64,000 nucleotides of DNA from Saccharina japonica (GCA_008828725.1 MEHQ01000460.1:189501-253500), one strand, 5' to 3'. Positions 41,660-53,985 are shown, counted from the first letter of the stretch. Notes: a model not told the origin generated them from the letters alone. Numbers and translations are program-made.

Positions 41660-44600
41660 CTACTTGTGGTCACTGCCCGTGGCTAAATGCCTCTCGCTTC
41701 TCCCTCGGCGCCCTCCCGTCGACTGCAGTTTTTCGATTAGCCAGTTGATCCCCTCCTCCACTCCTGTGCCTACGAGGGCGTTGCTTGTCCTGTCATGACA
41801 AGGAGGCGGAAGTGGTACCGGGGGGGGGGGGGGGGGGGCCGTCTCATTTGTTGCTTGCTTAGTCATTTTGTCATTGACCGCATCCTTTCGGCGGGCACCG
41901 TTCATACTAGGCCATGTGGTTACAGACGGGGGGGGTGTATGAGTGTGGGACGTTGGAGCGGGTGGCGGCTCGAAGGGGGGGTACTCGTTTGTTGCTTGCC
42001 TTAGTCGCTTGACCATTGATCGCGCATTCCTTTTGAGACCGAGCCAGGCGGGGAGAGGGGGGGTCGCAGATAGTTGAGCGTGGGGGGGATGTTCTTACGT
42101 CATGCATGGTCGTAGTCGTACGACCATGGGTCTTCACAGCCCTGCAATGCCGGGACGGAGCACGTCGGGGTCTCACCGACCAGGAAGACATCGCTGGCAC
42201 CCAGCGCGAAGCGCCGTGAGGTGTCGATGAGTCGCATAAAGGGTGGGCTGAATTCAACTCTGAAGAGGAACCACTTGTGGGGTAGACTTGTAATGGACGA
42301 CAGCTTCGAAGGATTCATTTTTTGGCGTGACCACTTGCAGACACAGTATTGGGTATACTATGCAGTGGCTGTATCGTGAGCGTCTAACCATGTTCATACT
42401 ACATAATACGAAAATCCCCCTTGTGGGGAGTCAAGGATATCCACCCGTCACCCCGCACAAAGGACCTAACTCGACCGCCAGCCATCGTGACCGCCTAAAC
42501 TAAACGAGAAAAATATACAATGGTTGTTGGCTGCAGTACCTCACGCAGTGATTGTCGCATGTGGGCACGAGTAGGCCGCGTTTCTGTGCGCGCAGCAGCC
42601 CGTGAACCAAGCAACAATCAAAGAAGACCGCCGAACCGCTCAAAGCCGTCCCAACCCTGGAAACTGGATACAATCAAGCGTCAGAGCTAAAGAAGTTAGA
42701 TTATCCTCCCACTTACTCAATGTGCCATGGCGTTTGCTGGTCATCCCGCCCGCTCAGGCCGAGTTCATCCGCGCACTCATCGGGGGACATTGATCCAGGT
42801 AGATCCCCCTTGTTAGCGTATACCAAAATCGGCAACCCGGCAGCTTGCACCTGTCAATTATCAAATATAGACAAACGATTCGGGTAAGTCCCTCTTGCTA
42901 TACTCGTACCGTAGCGTGCATCAAAATCGGCACACCTGAATGAAGCCTGCGCCAGTCGAAGAACAAATAACTGTGGGAGCATCTACTATTTTATAGTACT
43001 GTGCCTGGTACTAAACAGGAAGCTTTTAGGGAAGTATACCTGTGAGGCATACGCCGGTTAACCTCACAGGGGCACTAGAGAGAAACCAACTCGAAAATAT
43101 CACAGCAGTGTGCTGCATATATGTCAATATGTTGTGGTCGTGTTTTGGAGGGAGCGTTGGAAACACAATACCCAGCCTATTTTGAACACGGGCTCATGTG
43201 TAGGCCCCTGGACTGCCCGTAGGACACTAACGGCAACACCAAGCAAGTCGCAGAAGTCCGCCGACATTGCTGCTGCTGACGCGTGCTACGGTAGAGGTAG
43301 CACTTTTTTGGCTGAATCGCTATCTGACCGATCGGGCTCCTTAACCCAAATGCGTCGGACTTCAATTTCGAGACGCATAATGTTTCAGAGTATACTTCGG
43401 TCATGAGATTTATCATCCAGCAGCACTTTTATTTTCCTCCAAAATCATTTATTCGGTGAGGTATGACGCTCCTCAAGTGAGGAGCTCAGAAAAATAATGG
43501 TGCACCTCTATCGTAGCATGCGTCTGCTGCTGCTGCCGTTGCTCCTGCCCCCCTAGTTTTACATGCATGCTACGGGCACTGCTTGCTCTCTTCCACACGT
43601 TGGACAGGTCACGATCAAGACGATCTACAGTAGATCCTATAATCGCCGTTAAGATTTGTTGCGGAGGAACCGTATGACATAGACCCTACTCTATCGTCGC
43701 GATCTAGACGGTTTATATCCTATGTTCGCCGTTAAGATATGTTGTGGAGCAGCCGTATGACACAGACCGCACCATGCTATCACGATCTAGACGATAAAAA
43801 GATCCTGCATTCGCCGTTAAGATTTGTTGTGGTGGAGCCGTATAGGACACAGATCCCACAACTTGTAAATATGTGCGTAAAGAGCTGCGTCGTTCATATC
43901 GCGTCACGAGAATATGGCCTACATGGATCGCGCAGATAACTACAGTGCATACAGTAGTAGAGTACGGATACATGTGCCCTCAAGTATCTACAGTTGATCA
44001 TGTAATGGAGATACGATCCGTCCAAATGTCGTTGTATAGCTCACTTCGTTGTTTCTGAGGACTTCCTCAAGCTCCTCCTTCGCAACGCACATCCGGATCC
44101 GATCTGTGCTGTCCACCACGAAGATTATCGCGTTCACATCGCTGTTCGTTCAAGTTTCAAACAGGAGAGAAGAAACGGGTTTTTATATTTTTGCCAGGTA
44201 TATCCACAACAAGTCATATAGTATAGGCCCGCGAAGAAGAGTAAACCTAACTACTGTAATAGCAAGAAGAGCATAGGTTCACTTTTTGTCGGACGCCAAG
44301 AAAATTGGATTGAGAAATTGTGCTCAGTGATAAGCGCTACACGTAAGTTCTACCTGGTAAACAATGACCTACGCTCATGGATGCTCGAAAAATATGTCAG
44401 TTTATGGTTGGCGGGTCCGTACTGTAACACACCCGCTCAGTATCCACGCTGCTCCTGCTTTCTAGAGATAACACAACGTTGCCTAGATGCTGGTTTTACT
44501 ACAGTACAACCACGCAACAGAGGGACATTGTGGGGGCATATACAAGATTGTGGCTGATGTTACAGGAGCACACTACAGCAGTACACACTGTAGTGCAAGG

Positions 44601-46100
44601 CAGTCCGTAGTGTCCACCCCCGAGGCACATGATAAAATCGAACATCTACGCAGCGATAAAAAGGCACATACATGTCGTTAATTGGCGCTGCACGACCGCA
44701 GTCGGAAATATAAGGCCCGTGTATTCTTGATGTTCGTGAATACGTTTTTTTTATGTTTTTGTCCGAAGAATACTCATACTCGTAGTGTTACGTAATATTT
44801 TAGCGGCATTTCTCGTGAGAGGGCCAGCACCGTACGAGTACAGTTTAGTGTACGTACGAAGTGTGTACGAGGTAAGCCACTCACCAGAAATAGTGTTCCC
44901 ACAGCGTGCGATACCGAGACTGCCCAGACATGTCGAATACCGTGAATTTGATGTTGTTTTTCGCGAACTCCTGCACCTGGAAACCCACAGTAGGCGTTGC
45001 CTCGAACGTGGTTGCCTGCGCGAGAGAAAAAAACGCCCCGTCGCCAACGCAGAGTAGTACGGTATGCATTATTGAAGCATAGATGGGTTGTTAGCAATGG
45101 GGGGCTCGGACGTTTTCGCATGTGCTACTCCGGAGAAAATGTTCGCAGACAACTCCGTCGAAAAACGTTATCAACGTCGTCGTCTGCCATCCCTTCCACG
45201 ACAGCAGGCATCACAGCAGTGGGTGGTGCTTCCAACAACGGCCATCGCCCATTTTTTGCTCCTCCTGCGGATGATGCGTGTTTTTGGGTCTGCGTGTCTC
45301 TGTGCACATACTACTGTACCCCAGTACAGTAGTATAGGACCCCTAACTAAGAAGAAACAGGCTCATAAGTCATAAGAGAGTTGTTGTTGTTGTTGTCTTC
45401 ACATTAAAAACAGAGCCGGTCTCTCTATCCAGTACCTCCATCTGTCCGCACTAATCCAACACTTGACACGGTCGATTCCCGTGGTCACAGGCTAACTTAC
45501 CCAAAAAAGGTATACTGAAATAAAAGTGGAACCCGAAGGGTCCGCAAAGCGATCAAAGCCAGTCAAAAACAGATAGTCTGGAGCCCTCCGCTCCCCTCTA
45601 CACGCTATGTGAAGGTAGAAATAAAAATGGAAAAAGTCAACATCACCAATCGGGGGTACACGCCCCCTGATTCTATCTTGGTGCCCCTATCATGCCGGGG
45701 TGTTCCGTGCCGGGTTCACGCCGGTCAGGCAAACAAATCGAGTCCTCCACCCCGATTATAAACGCAGACATGATACGGGGAAGGGAACTATGTGAAAGTG
45801 AGGCTGGTATTTTAGAGGAAAATGATACATTCGGGAGTGGCTGTCTTGAAATTAGTGTAGGGAGCAGCCTCTCTCAAAAATAAGAAATACAGCCTGGACC
45901 AGATTTCCTGTTTCTTATAAGGTGTCCTACTGTACGGCTGTAGTACGGTACTGTTGTTGTACGTATGGATATGTTACCTTGTTCGGCTTGATGTGCTCGA
46001 TGAGCGTGGACTTGCCGCTGTTGTCCAGCCCGACGACGAGGATGCGCATATTCCCACGGAAGCGACCCATGGCCGACGCGATCTTCTTGAACAACCCCAT
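41660..46100 (-). CDS. ARL6: ADP-ribosylation factor-like 6 (BBS3) small GTPase, complete, 5 exons
   Basis: Exons on the minus strand: 46100-45978, 45015-44885, 44141-44045, 42850-42717, 41789-41660. All introns are GT-AG and phases match exactly, giving 204 residues against 186 in human ARL6. Visible motifs: P-loop GLDNSGKS (24-31), switch-I Thr50 in PTVGF, switch-II FDMSGQ (the ARL6-type Ser where most Arfs have Gly), [24 protein letters not shown], the guanine-specificity motif NKGD (130-133), and the C-terminal [17 protein letters not shown]. Alignment from memory to human ARL6 needs no gaps across the exon joints. ARL6-GTP recruits the BBSome coat to membranes at the ciliary base. The start was chosen at MGLFKK, which keeps the short amphipathic N-terminus and Gly2; an in-frame upstream ATG exists at 46280 but adds non-conserved sequence. 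The C-terminus extends about 18 residues (Arg/Ser-rich) beyond the human end. Introns hold mobile elements: a CAGG-ended foldback in intron 1, a GTGCTACGATAG-family element in intron 3, and C-tailed repeats in intron 4. Confidence 0.96.
41805..42310 (-). mobile_element. Three C-tailed repeats in ARL6 intron 4
   Basis: 41820-41905 short type behind an 18-G run (CTCATTTGTTGCTTGCTTAG, ACCGCATCCTTTCGG); 41975-42055 short type behind GGGGGGG (TACTCGTTTGTTGCTTGCC, CATTCCTTTTGAGACCGAG); 42080-42310 long type (GTCATGCATGGTCGTAGTCG, GCGAAGCGCCGTGAGGTGTC, TGGACGACAGCTTCG). All share one orientation. Confidence 0.75.
43277..43526 (+). mobile_element. GTGCTACGATAG family, full length, in ARL6 intron 3
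   Basis: GACGCGTGCTACGGTAGAGG to CCTCTATCGTAGCATGCGTC, 250 bp; opposite in sense to ARL6. Confidence 0.88.
43605..43872. repeat. Minisatellite, about 95-bp units, in ARL6 intron 3
   Basis: Three units with TCGCCGTTAAGAT(T/A)TGTTG, GG(A/T)G(C/G)(A/C)(A/G)CCGTAT, GACA(T/C)AGA(C/T)CC and GATCTAGACG. Confidence 0.8.
45794..45930 (-). mobile_element. CAGGACACC-family element in ARL6 intron 1
   Basis: GTGAGGCTGGTATTTTAGAG, TGTCTTGAAATTAGTGTAGG, AGCAGCCTCTCTCAAAAATA, CCTGTTTCTTATAAGGTGTCC. Left end missing. Confidence 0.7.
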
Positions 46101-46296
46101 GTGTGGCAAACTGGTAAAAACCCCAGCTCGAAGCCGCTCGAGATAACAGAAAGCTGGGAGTGTCCCGTAGGTCTCTCTCGCGCACAGAGATCTATCTGTC
46201 GGGCACAGAGAAGGACGAGTTGGGACGAGAATATATGGAGGGCTGTTTATTCCCGGATCTACCGTAACACAAGCACACATGTTTACGTGCCGTAAG

Positions 46297-46450
46297 TACG
46301 ATATGATGCGAGTACGAGGTGTACGTCTTTTCCTGCTACTGTAGTATTACGCACTACTCGTACAGTTGTATGCGGTGCGACGTACTGTATAGTACGATAT
46401 GATGCGAGTACGAGGTGTACGTCTTTTCCTCCTACGTACTGTATTACGTA
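46297..46450. repeat. Direct repeat upstream of ARL6, period about 96 bp
   Basis: ACGATATGATGCGAGTACGA and GGTGTACGTCTTTTCCT occur twice (from 46299 and 46393). After CCT one copy reads GCTACTGTAGTATTACG, the other CCTACGTACTGTATTACG. It could include ARL6 promoter sequence. Confidence 0.65.
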
Positions 46451-48435
46451 TCTGTACTATTTATTATACGTGCAGTACCTGTACTACTTGTACAGCAGTG
46501 TTGTATGCGGTGCGAGCGTTGTCGTATCGTGTAAATGCAATGCATCTTGTGCCGTCGGTACGCTATATTATACATGTGAGGTGTCGCACCGTGCAGCAGT
46601 AGTAGCTACGTATTACAGTAGGTACTCGTACGTTAGGTGTACCAGGTAATCTGCATCGCAATAGTAATCGCATGATTATCCCTCGAGGTGCGGATTTTAG
46701 ACGCAGCGGTACGAGTACTACCTGGTACAGCACAGTACACGTCGCTGCAGCGCGATGTTTGAGATTCCAGCAACCTTGATCGTTCACTGCTGCTGTGATG
46801 TGGGTTCAAGAACAAAGTTGAAGATCACCAGTAAGTACTGCTCTACGGCAGTGCTTCTAGGAATGAGAAGTGGGGTCTTGCTCAGATCAGACAGAAATCG
46901 GACTCAATCGCAGCAGTTTGCAGTACGTAGTCCACACAACACCACACCTGCCACAGAGTAGCAGGATAAAGCTGAACAGCCGCACACGAACGGCGCTCCA
47001 AGATCCTTGCCAGCGGATCGATTTCCCGCGGCGCTTCCCGCGTTGTCTCCCGTCTCCCACAAGACCTATCGGGGAGGGAAAGCCTAGAGTAGCAGTAGTA
47101 GCACAGCAATAGCAGAGGTAGCAGTAGCAGTACGTACGATACGAGCACACGTTCGTACAACTGTACGAATACGAAGTCATCAGAAGAGAGAACGGAAAAC
47201 GGAAGCAACCAGCAAAAATATCGTCAAATCCAAAAACAAAATCCAAATAATCGTAAAAATACAGTTACAAAAACGCCATCATGGAAACCCCCAAAACGGC
47301 AGAAAAAAATTCCCCTTTCCCCTCCCTCGCTGTTCTGCTGTTCTCTCTGGACCTCTGTTAGACCTTGCCCGTGCCACATCGATACACCAGGCGCTCCGCA
47401 GCACAAGCCGCCGGGAGAAGGCGACCTTTCGGGATTCCTTGGGAGGCTTGAAGGATTTTCGAGCGCGCCTCCGGTTTTAGGTCAGTGTTGCATCGTTCTG
47501 GGTTGGGAGGGACGTGGCGTGTACGCATTGAAGAGGGGGGTTGGTGTGCTTGCAAAACTACACCCCCTTCCATCGTGCCCTTTTAGCGAAGCTAGGTGGT
47601 GGTGGTCGTGGTGGAAGGAAGGATTCGGGCTTTGTTCCTGAGGGTTGCGTTGCTTCCTCGTGGTGAGGAGACGGTGTGGGTGGCTGGCGGCGCCCCTCGG
47701 CCGGGTGTCGTCGGTGCTCTAGTCGTTTCGGTGTGAGCACGTTCCCCGACTGCTGCTGCTAAAGTACCCGAGAGAGATTGGAGTTGGTTGGTGGGCGGAA
47801 TAACAACATCTACCTGCTCCTAGATTGCCCGGAAACTCGCTGGATGCCATGTGTGCCACGTGTGTAGTCATCGCAGCTTGGCAAGAAGGATCCTGGCGAG
47901 TTTCGCGCGCGTGGGCACGAACATTGAATGCACTTGCTTTTTGTGCTTGTTTTCTCGTGTTTCAGCTCAGCTGAAAGAAAGAAGCTACCCGTCGGGAACA
48001 CAGACCCGGCTTCGCTATGATTTCGTTTATGTTCATATTTTGATATTTTGCTCTTTTTCGCTATTTTTGCACCCATTCTCAACCAAAAAGCTACGACCAC
48101 TTTTCGTTGCATACTATTTTCAGTATGATAGTTCTCGCGGACAGTCAGCCTTGAGAAAAGTGCAAAACGAGTTTGCATTATGATATGAATGCCTGGTATA
48201 CTGCTGTAAACTGGTACGAGTACGTACGTAACCGCAGTACGAGTACTCGTAGTTGACGTTCGTTTAGGTTGAATATGACTTTTGTCCAATCAAGTTGGGG
48301 TGTTACTGGGTGCAATGGTGCGTAAAAAGGAGGATTCCTCCTGTACGTGCACGAGGCAATGACGTGGCCTCGTCTGTCCAGCGATCTGTCATGGCCGTGG
48401 TGAGTGGCGATGTGCCATCATGGTCTGTATTACAA
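46450..48435. other. Stretch without a supported gene
   Basis: Very rich in TACGAGTA, CAGCAGTA and CCAGGTA words up to 46760 and again at 48190-48260. 46760-48190 looks unique; open frames there carry no recognisable motif. Confidence 0.45.
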
Positions 48436-48443
48436 GACCAGTA

Positions 48444-48645
48444 CCGGTCCTCCCATAAGAAACCGGAAATAATTACCTACGCGTAAAATACCAGGTAGAT
48501 GAGAAAATATTTATTATTTGAGAAAGGGTGTTTCGGTGTTTTCCACACAACTTCAGTATAACCTCTACCGAATTTATTATTTCCGCTGAATTGTTATGTT
48601 ATTAGGCTTGATTTCTTATGGCCTGCTTGATTGTGAAACGGCCAG
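48444..48645. mobile_element. CCGGCCC-family element, expanded
   Basis: TA, CCGGTCCTCCCATAAGAAAC at left; TGATTTCTTATGGCC and GAAACGGCCAG, TA at right. Interior GAGAAAGGGTGTTTCGGTGT, AACTTCAGTATAACC. Confidence 0.7.
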
Positions 48646-48705
48646 TACCACTGATTTGCTATTGTGTGAACGTATATATACTATATACCAGTACTACTAC
48701 AGTAC

Positions 48706-48871
48706 AGGACACCTTTATATCAGAAACAGAAAACCTGGTCCAGGCTGGATTTCTTATTTGAGAGAGGGTGCTTTCTACACTAATTCCAGGATAACGACTC
48801 CCGAATTTTTCTATCCCCTCTAAGCCTCAGCCTGGCTTACTTATTATTATAGCGTGTGTAGGTGTCCTGCA
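48706..48871 (+). mobile_element. CAGGACACC-family element, full length
   Basis: CAGGACACCTTTATATCAGA, GGTCCAGGCTGGATTTCTTA, TTCCAGGATAACGACTCCCG to GTAGGTGTCCTG; TA precedes. Confidence 0.8.
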
Positions 48872-49309
48872 CCTGTACTGCTGTATTTTGTATTTTTGTG
48901 AAGTACCCAATTGTACTCATTATGAGCAGTATTAACGGCCGAAATACTGCCAGTACTGGGAGTACCCGCAGTACAGAACCTGAATTGCTATCTGTGAGGA
49001 CGGACAGGCTACTATTAATATATGCACCGTCTCGAACCCCGAAATGCTTGGAAGTACAGGCAGTATCGACAGCAGTAAGGAACCCGGAAAATGCTTCTAT
49101 TAATAGTGCTCGCAGTATGAGCAGCTTCGAACTCTGAAAGACTGCTGTCAATACGTATCTGTACTCGCATTTCTTCCAGTACTTTCCCTCGACAGCACTT
49201 TGTTGTTCGCTTTGTTGTTCGTACTCCCTTTCCCTTTCTACTGGGCGCATGTGCGTAAAGTTGAGTCTTCGATAGTTTCACGCTACGTGCGAACACGTAT
49301 ACAGCAGTA

Positions 49310-49482
49310 CAGGACACCAAATTAAGAAACAGGAAATCTTGCTCAGGCTAGATTTCGTATTTGAGAGAGAGAGATTCCTGCACTAATTACATGATAATGA
49401 ATCTCGAATTTCTTCTTTTCCTTCTATTAATAACTATCAGCCTGGCTTTCTTGCTGACGTGTTTCTTATTAGGTATCCTGTA
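49310..49482 (+). mobile_element. CAGGACACC-family element, full length
   Basis: CAGGACACCAAATTAAGAAA, GCTCAGGCTAGATTTCGTAT, GTTTCTTATTAGGTATCCTG; TA on both sides. CTTCTA is followed by TTAATAACTA where others read TAAATCTCAG. Confidence 0.78.
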
Positions 49483-49499
49483 CTCCTGGATACTATATA

Positions 49500-51125
49500 C
49501 GAGGTGTTCTGATTTTTTGTAGTATTACGTGTAATACTTACGTATATACGTACCGGCAAGTATCTACATCAGTAGTTGTGATCGCTCTATTCTACGTACG
49601 TACCGTATCGTCATGAGGGCCAAAATGTCTACATGCCAGTTGTCACTTCGTACGATTACGTTCGTAATAGTTCTTGACTTGCTTGAAGTTCTTGCCTTAT
49701 CGTGCACATCAAAAGGGAAATAATTCGATCCGAAAAAAAAAAAACACATGAGCCCTCTCCTCCCGCTTGGCACCCTAGTCTCACGCCGACACCTCATCCT
49801 ACCCGGTCCTGAAACCTCCAAACTCAACCTGGGTATGTCTATACTTACTTGACTTAGTTAGCCACCGGCTAGGCTCGCCAATCAACCCTAATTCCACTCT
49901 GACGGCCACAAAACTGAGGCAAAACCGACCGAGACACGAAACAACTCTCACGAAAACTGGGGAGCAACGGGGATACCGTATCCTCGGGACCAACAGTTGC
50001 GGACAGAAACAATCCAGCCGGTGGCGGCATAGGCAGCAGCACAGGCTGAGAGCAGGCAGCAGCAGTAGCAGTAGCGGTGCACTCCGGACATGAACGTTTC
50101 GGCCGGTGGGGGCCGAAGCGGCAGGCAACACAGGCGACAGTAGTACTGCTGTTATCCGTTAGAGCCGCTTCTAGACCCCTTTCAAGGGATACAAGGGATA
50201 GCTTGGATAAAAGGGGTATGAGAGATATTACGGATATTAGGGACACAAGGGATTTAAGGGATATAAAAGAGATATAAGGGATAGCGACGGAATACAACGA
50301 CAACTTTACAGCAGTAGTAGTGTTTACCAACCGTCTACGACTCAGTGGAGAGCGGCCAGCACTAAACCCAGCAGTAGTAGTAACGGGGTAGGATCGTGCT
50401 GCGCCCCTGCCGTGCGACTCCTTGCATTGCAACCATAGTAACTCGGGACACCAACCATTGTATCATATCATCCCCCAATCACGCACTGGTCGTTTGATGC
50501 ACGAGTTTTCGCGGCTTTTTATCGTCAAGGTTCCCCGCTGAATTCAAAACAGGGTTATTATCACCAGAGATGGTAGTTACCGCAAGTGAAAGATGCGTTT
50601 CGACGAAATCCTCGATCTTGCAGCTGTGTTTTTATTTTATTAAAAAAAAAATCAGAGCTGCGACGATTTTATACCGGTAATCACCGATTTTAGGTGAAAA
50701 TTGCGTCTGCCCGCCATACGGCTAGCATAAATACCGCAAGGCCTTTAAAATATGGGGATGCATCCTGGATCATCCCCGTTCAAAGATAATCGTCGAAATC
50801 CCTACGTACCGAACACGAAAGACCGTCTATTGTTTGTCACCTGCGCGCGCTACGTAGTCTAGCTTGAGAGCTACGAGAGCCACCAGAGGAGAACAAAGTT
50901 CCAGGGGTTTCCAGTGTATATGGAGGGGTTTTTATGCAGGCAACTAAAAACAACAAATTACGTCAAAAAATAGACTAAACCTCTCACGGGGTAATTACCG
51001 GTAATTTATTCGTGTACCGGCAACTATACTGGTATACCTGGTACTATTATACCACCCCTGGTTATTACCCTCAGGGGGCCTTAAAGTATGCCTTTACATA
51101 ATATAATGATTACCAAGCAACCGTG
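49500..51125. other. Stretch without a supported gene
   Basis: 50175-50285 is a 10-12 bp repeat of AAGGGATA/AGGGATAT. A minus frame (49869-50432) contains CVACRFGPHRPKRSCPEC but no flanking conserved domain. 51000-51060 is rich in ACCGGTA and CCTGGTA words. Confidence 0.4.
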
Positions 51126-51129
51126 GCTG

Positions 51130-51130
<1 letters not shown>

Positions 51131-51164
<34 letters not shown>

Positions 51165-51362
51165 ACTCATGCCGTGCATGGCCGTAGTCATATGGCCATA
51201 GATCCGCGCATCCCTATGCCGGGACGGAGCACGTTGGGTTTTCACCAACCAGGCAGACATTGCTGCTGGGGGGCGGCGGAAGGGGGGCGTACTAATTTGT
51301 TGCTCGCCTCAGTCATTTGACCGTTGTCCACGCATCCCTTTCGAGGCGGAGCACCGTTCCTT
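51131..51362 (-). mobile_element. Two C-tailed repeats, minus, behind a run of about 31 G
   Basis: G run 51133-51163, then TACTCATGCCGTGCATGGCC, GGACGGAGCACGTTGGG; a second short-type copy begins GGGGGGCGTACTAATTTGTT and ends GAGGCGGAGCACCG. Confidence 0.75.
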
Positions 51363-51734
51363 CTCCTATTAACAGTAAGAGACACCTCCAACCGTTGGGT
51401 GCTCATAACGTCGTCGCTTCCATATATGTACATATATATTTTTTACCAATCTTATCCCCCTTCCTGTTTCGACGCCTGTGGCCGCAACGAGTATCTATCT
51501 CCTAGGATCGCGATCGTTTTTCTCGCCATTATACTATCTAGAGTGCGCCAGGGAGGTAAAGTATCATAGATTCGGGGCACCCGGATGGATGCCACTGCAA
51601 CCAACCGAAAGATGCGCGCGCTGCCACCTTAGATAAAGGACGCTGATACAACACCGTTGAAAAAGGCCACAAGTTGTCACTTATTTAGTCGCTTCTCCCG
51701 GGATAGCGCAGGGAAAAAAGCAGGGCTCTATACA

Positions 51735-51985
51735 GGTCATGACCCGACCCGCGGGTTGAGTCAGCAAGTTTTCGAAATCTCACGGGTCGGGTCGGGTCGG
51801 GTCAGGTAGGATCGGGTCGGGTCGGGTCAAGTCGAGTCGGGTCGGGTCGAGTCGGGTCGGGTCGGGTCGAGTTGAGTCAGGTCGGGTGGAGTCGAGTCGG
51901 GACGTTTTCGAACTTTCCACCCTTACCCGACCTGGCCCTACGTGACCCTCGAGGTTTTTGACCCAACCCGTGAAAACCCCTGAAA
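51735..51985. mobile_element. GGGTCGGGTC element, expanded array
   Basis: GTCATGACCCGACCCGCGGG, then about 120 bp of GGGTC/GAGTC pentamers (51785-51900), then TTACCCGACCTGG and TTTGACCCAACCCGTGAAA. Partial third copy at 63815-63905. Confidence 0.65.
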
Positions 51986-52554
51986 CATACCTGGAACGGT
52001 AGTAACCTACAGCACTAGGTACCGGTGATAACCGGTTATGAATCTTCCGGTTAAAATCCGGTTTATTTTCCATGTCCCCTATATCCCCGGGGTAAAAAAA
52101 GCCCGCTCGATTCAAGAGGAAAAACTTCTCAAACGCCAAACCACAGTATAAAACGGTAGGCATACCAACTACAGTAGAACGATGCCAAGTACGTATAAAG
52201 GAAGAGAAAAATATGTCTTTACATGAAGTATACCAGGTAGGACTACGGAAACCCCGGAGGCGGTACGTACATATAATCCCCGGGTTTGCTACGATAACCG
52301 GTTTGTAACATCAAAAGTTGAGAACGGTTTTTTGCCGGTACGTCAATTAATTCAGCTACGGGGTATACGTGAATGCCAAGTCTCTTGAACCTACATGCCT
52401 ACTCAACATGTAGGAAACCCCCTTGTAACGGGCTTTCGCTATATATATGTGCAGCAGGACTGGTCGGCACACAAAAATTAACGTTGCAAGTCGAACCAGA
52501 CCAACCCGATTCCATACTTTACCCTATAAAACCCTAACCCTAACCCCTACCCTT

Positions 52555-52745
52555 TGGGGGGCTTGAGGTCGACAGGGGCATACATTCTCGCGCGGCGCCC
52601 GCCGCCGCGTGCTTTACGGCGGAGTGTTTTTCCCCAAAAACATCCGCGGGCGACCGGAAAAGGCCAACCTCGACCGATACAAGACCGGCGCATCCTGCAC
52701 GCAAAGCTTTGTGCCGGCCGCTCCTGCACCTGTATACAGGGCGAG
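52555..52745. other. GC-rich open segment of unknown function
   Basis: Three plus-strand frames and one minus frame are open over this GC-rich 190 bp, ending near CTGTATACAGGGCGAGC. It follows a telomere-like CCCTAACCCTAACCCC at 52530. It may be an exon or CpG-like island; no motif recognised. Confidence 0.3.
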
Positions 52746-52962
52746 CGAGTATTTTTGTACGTAACGCCTCTCTACGGACGCTCGACTTGTCCACGCTTTC
52801 GTGAGACCTATGTATGCCGTGAAGAGCGGTGGGATCGCACAGAGGGGTTGCCATCGTTTTCCAGCGCTCGCATATTATTTTATTTTTTTTCAGGACGGGA
52901 AGGTTGCAAAAATACTACTGTTTTTTTCTCGTTGCTTTGTTTTGTTTTGTTCATATGTACCA

Positions 52963-53155
52963 ATTTTTTTATCTTCGCCCTTCTGTTCTCTCTCCCTCTT
53001 TAGTCGTAGGTAACTCAGACCCGGGGTCGTTAAGTAGGCTCTTCTCCCCCCCTCCCCCCCACCACGACGGTACTTGCCTTGCTTTTTTATCTCGAGAAGA
53101 CGTCAGCGCTTTCTTCCCTCGTCGACTGTGCGTACCGAAAACGGTGTTGTCGATA
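52963..53155 (-). mobile_element. Partial SINE, minus orientation
   Basis: Plus-strand landmarks TCTTCGCCCTTC, TAACTCAGACCCGGGGTC, CTTGCCTTGC, TCTCGAGAAGAC and TTTCTTCCCTCGTCGACT match the body of the SINE at 660-860. T run 52964-52971 is the tail; the head is absent. Confidence 0.65.
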
Positions 53156-53189
53156 GGGGATCTGGTCGTGGGAGGGCCTATCCGAAAAT

Positions 53190-53985
53190 AGAATGTATTG
53201 ATTTTACGTTCGAAGCACCCTTACCGTTGGTTGTCGAGACAACGATCGCGACAAGTTTTTTTGTTTTAACATGCGCTGGCGTGTCCCCATACTTTTCGCT
53301 ATACATATAGGGTGCTCCCGACACGATGAAGCCATCGCAGGAATTATCAGCCGATTTTCCTAATTGAGAATTGCCTTTCTGATGAGAATGGAAATCGAAA
53401 AAATTGGGTTTTGAATTGTAAGAGATGTACTTCCCTCGCAGTCGAAATGTATACGAGTAATGTTAACTAGTATCAGTTGTAAAAGCCGTCGATGACAAAA
53501 AAAAAAAAAAAAAAAAAACGGCATCGGCGGTCTCAAAATATCGAAGATCCCAGAAAATCAGCATTTATGGGCGGCCCTTACATCCTCTGCTTTACGAGCC
53601 TGTCAAGGTTGATTTCGATTTATTTTTCGTGGATCGATACCTACCATCGAGGAACATATATTCTAGGTCAAAGTTTGATTGTGAGCGAAATGCAACTCTC
53701 AAAAAGCAACCAAGTACTAGAATCGATTTTTATTCTCATCGGAAAGGCCATTCTCAATTAGGAAAATCGGCTGTTAATTCCTACCGAGGATACGCAGAAA
53801 GCGGCGAAAGCTGGGACGGCAACTTCCGATATGTAGCTCGGCAACTGCTGTGCTATCCCGCGCAGCTGCAAGGAATCATCTGCCCCGCCAACCACGCTTC
53901 ATATCCTTGTGCAGACCCAACGCTGCTGACGGTACTACCCACGGGACGTTGTCTTTCCCCCGCGGAGTTTTTTTCTTCCCCTCGC
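53190..53985. other. Stretch without a recognised gene
   Basis: A 22-A run at 53497-53518. The plus frame from 53760 to 53990 (SYRGYAESGESWDGNF, RYVARQLLCYPAQLQG) looks more protein-like than its surroundings but then runs into a C-tailed repeat; possibly part of an unidentified exon. Confidence 0.35.

Noticed and set aside
49869..50432. Zinc-finger-like protein (CVACRF...CPEC)
   Set aside because: A single CxxC pair in a GC-rich low-complexity frame with no other conserved residues.
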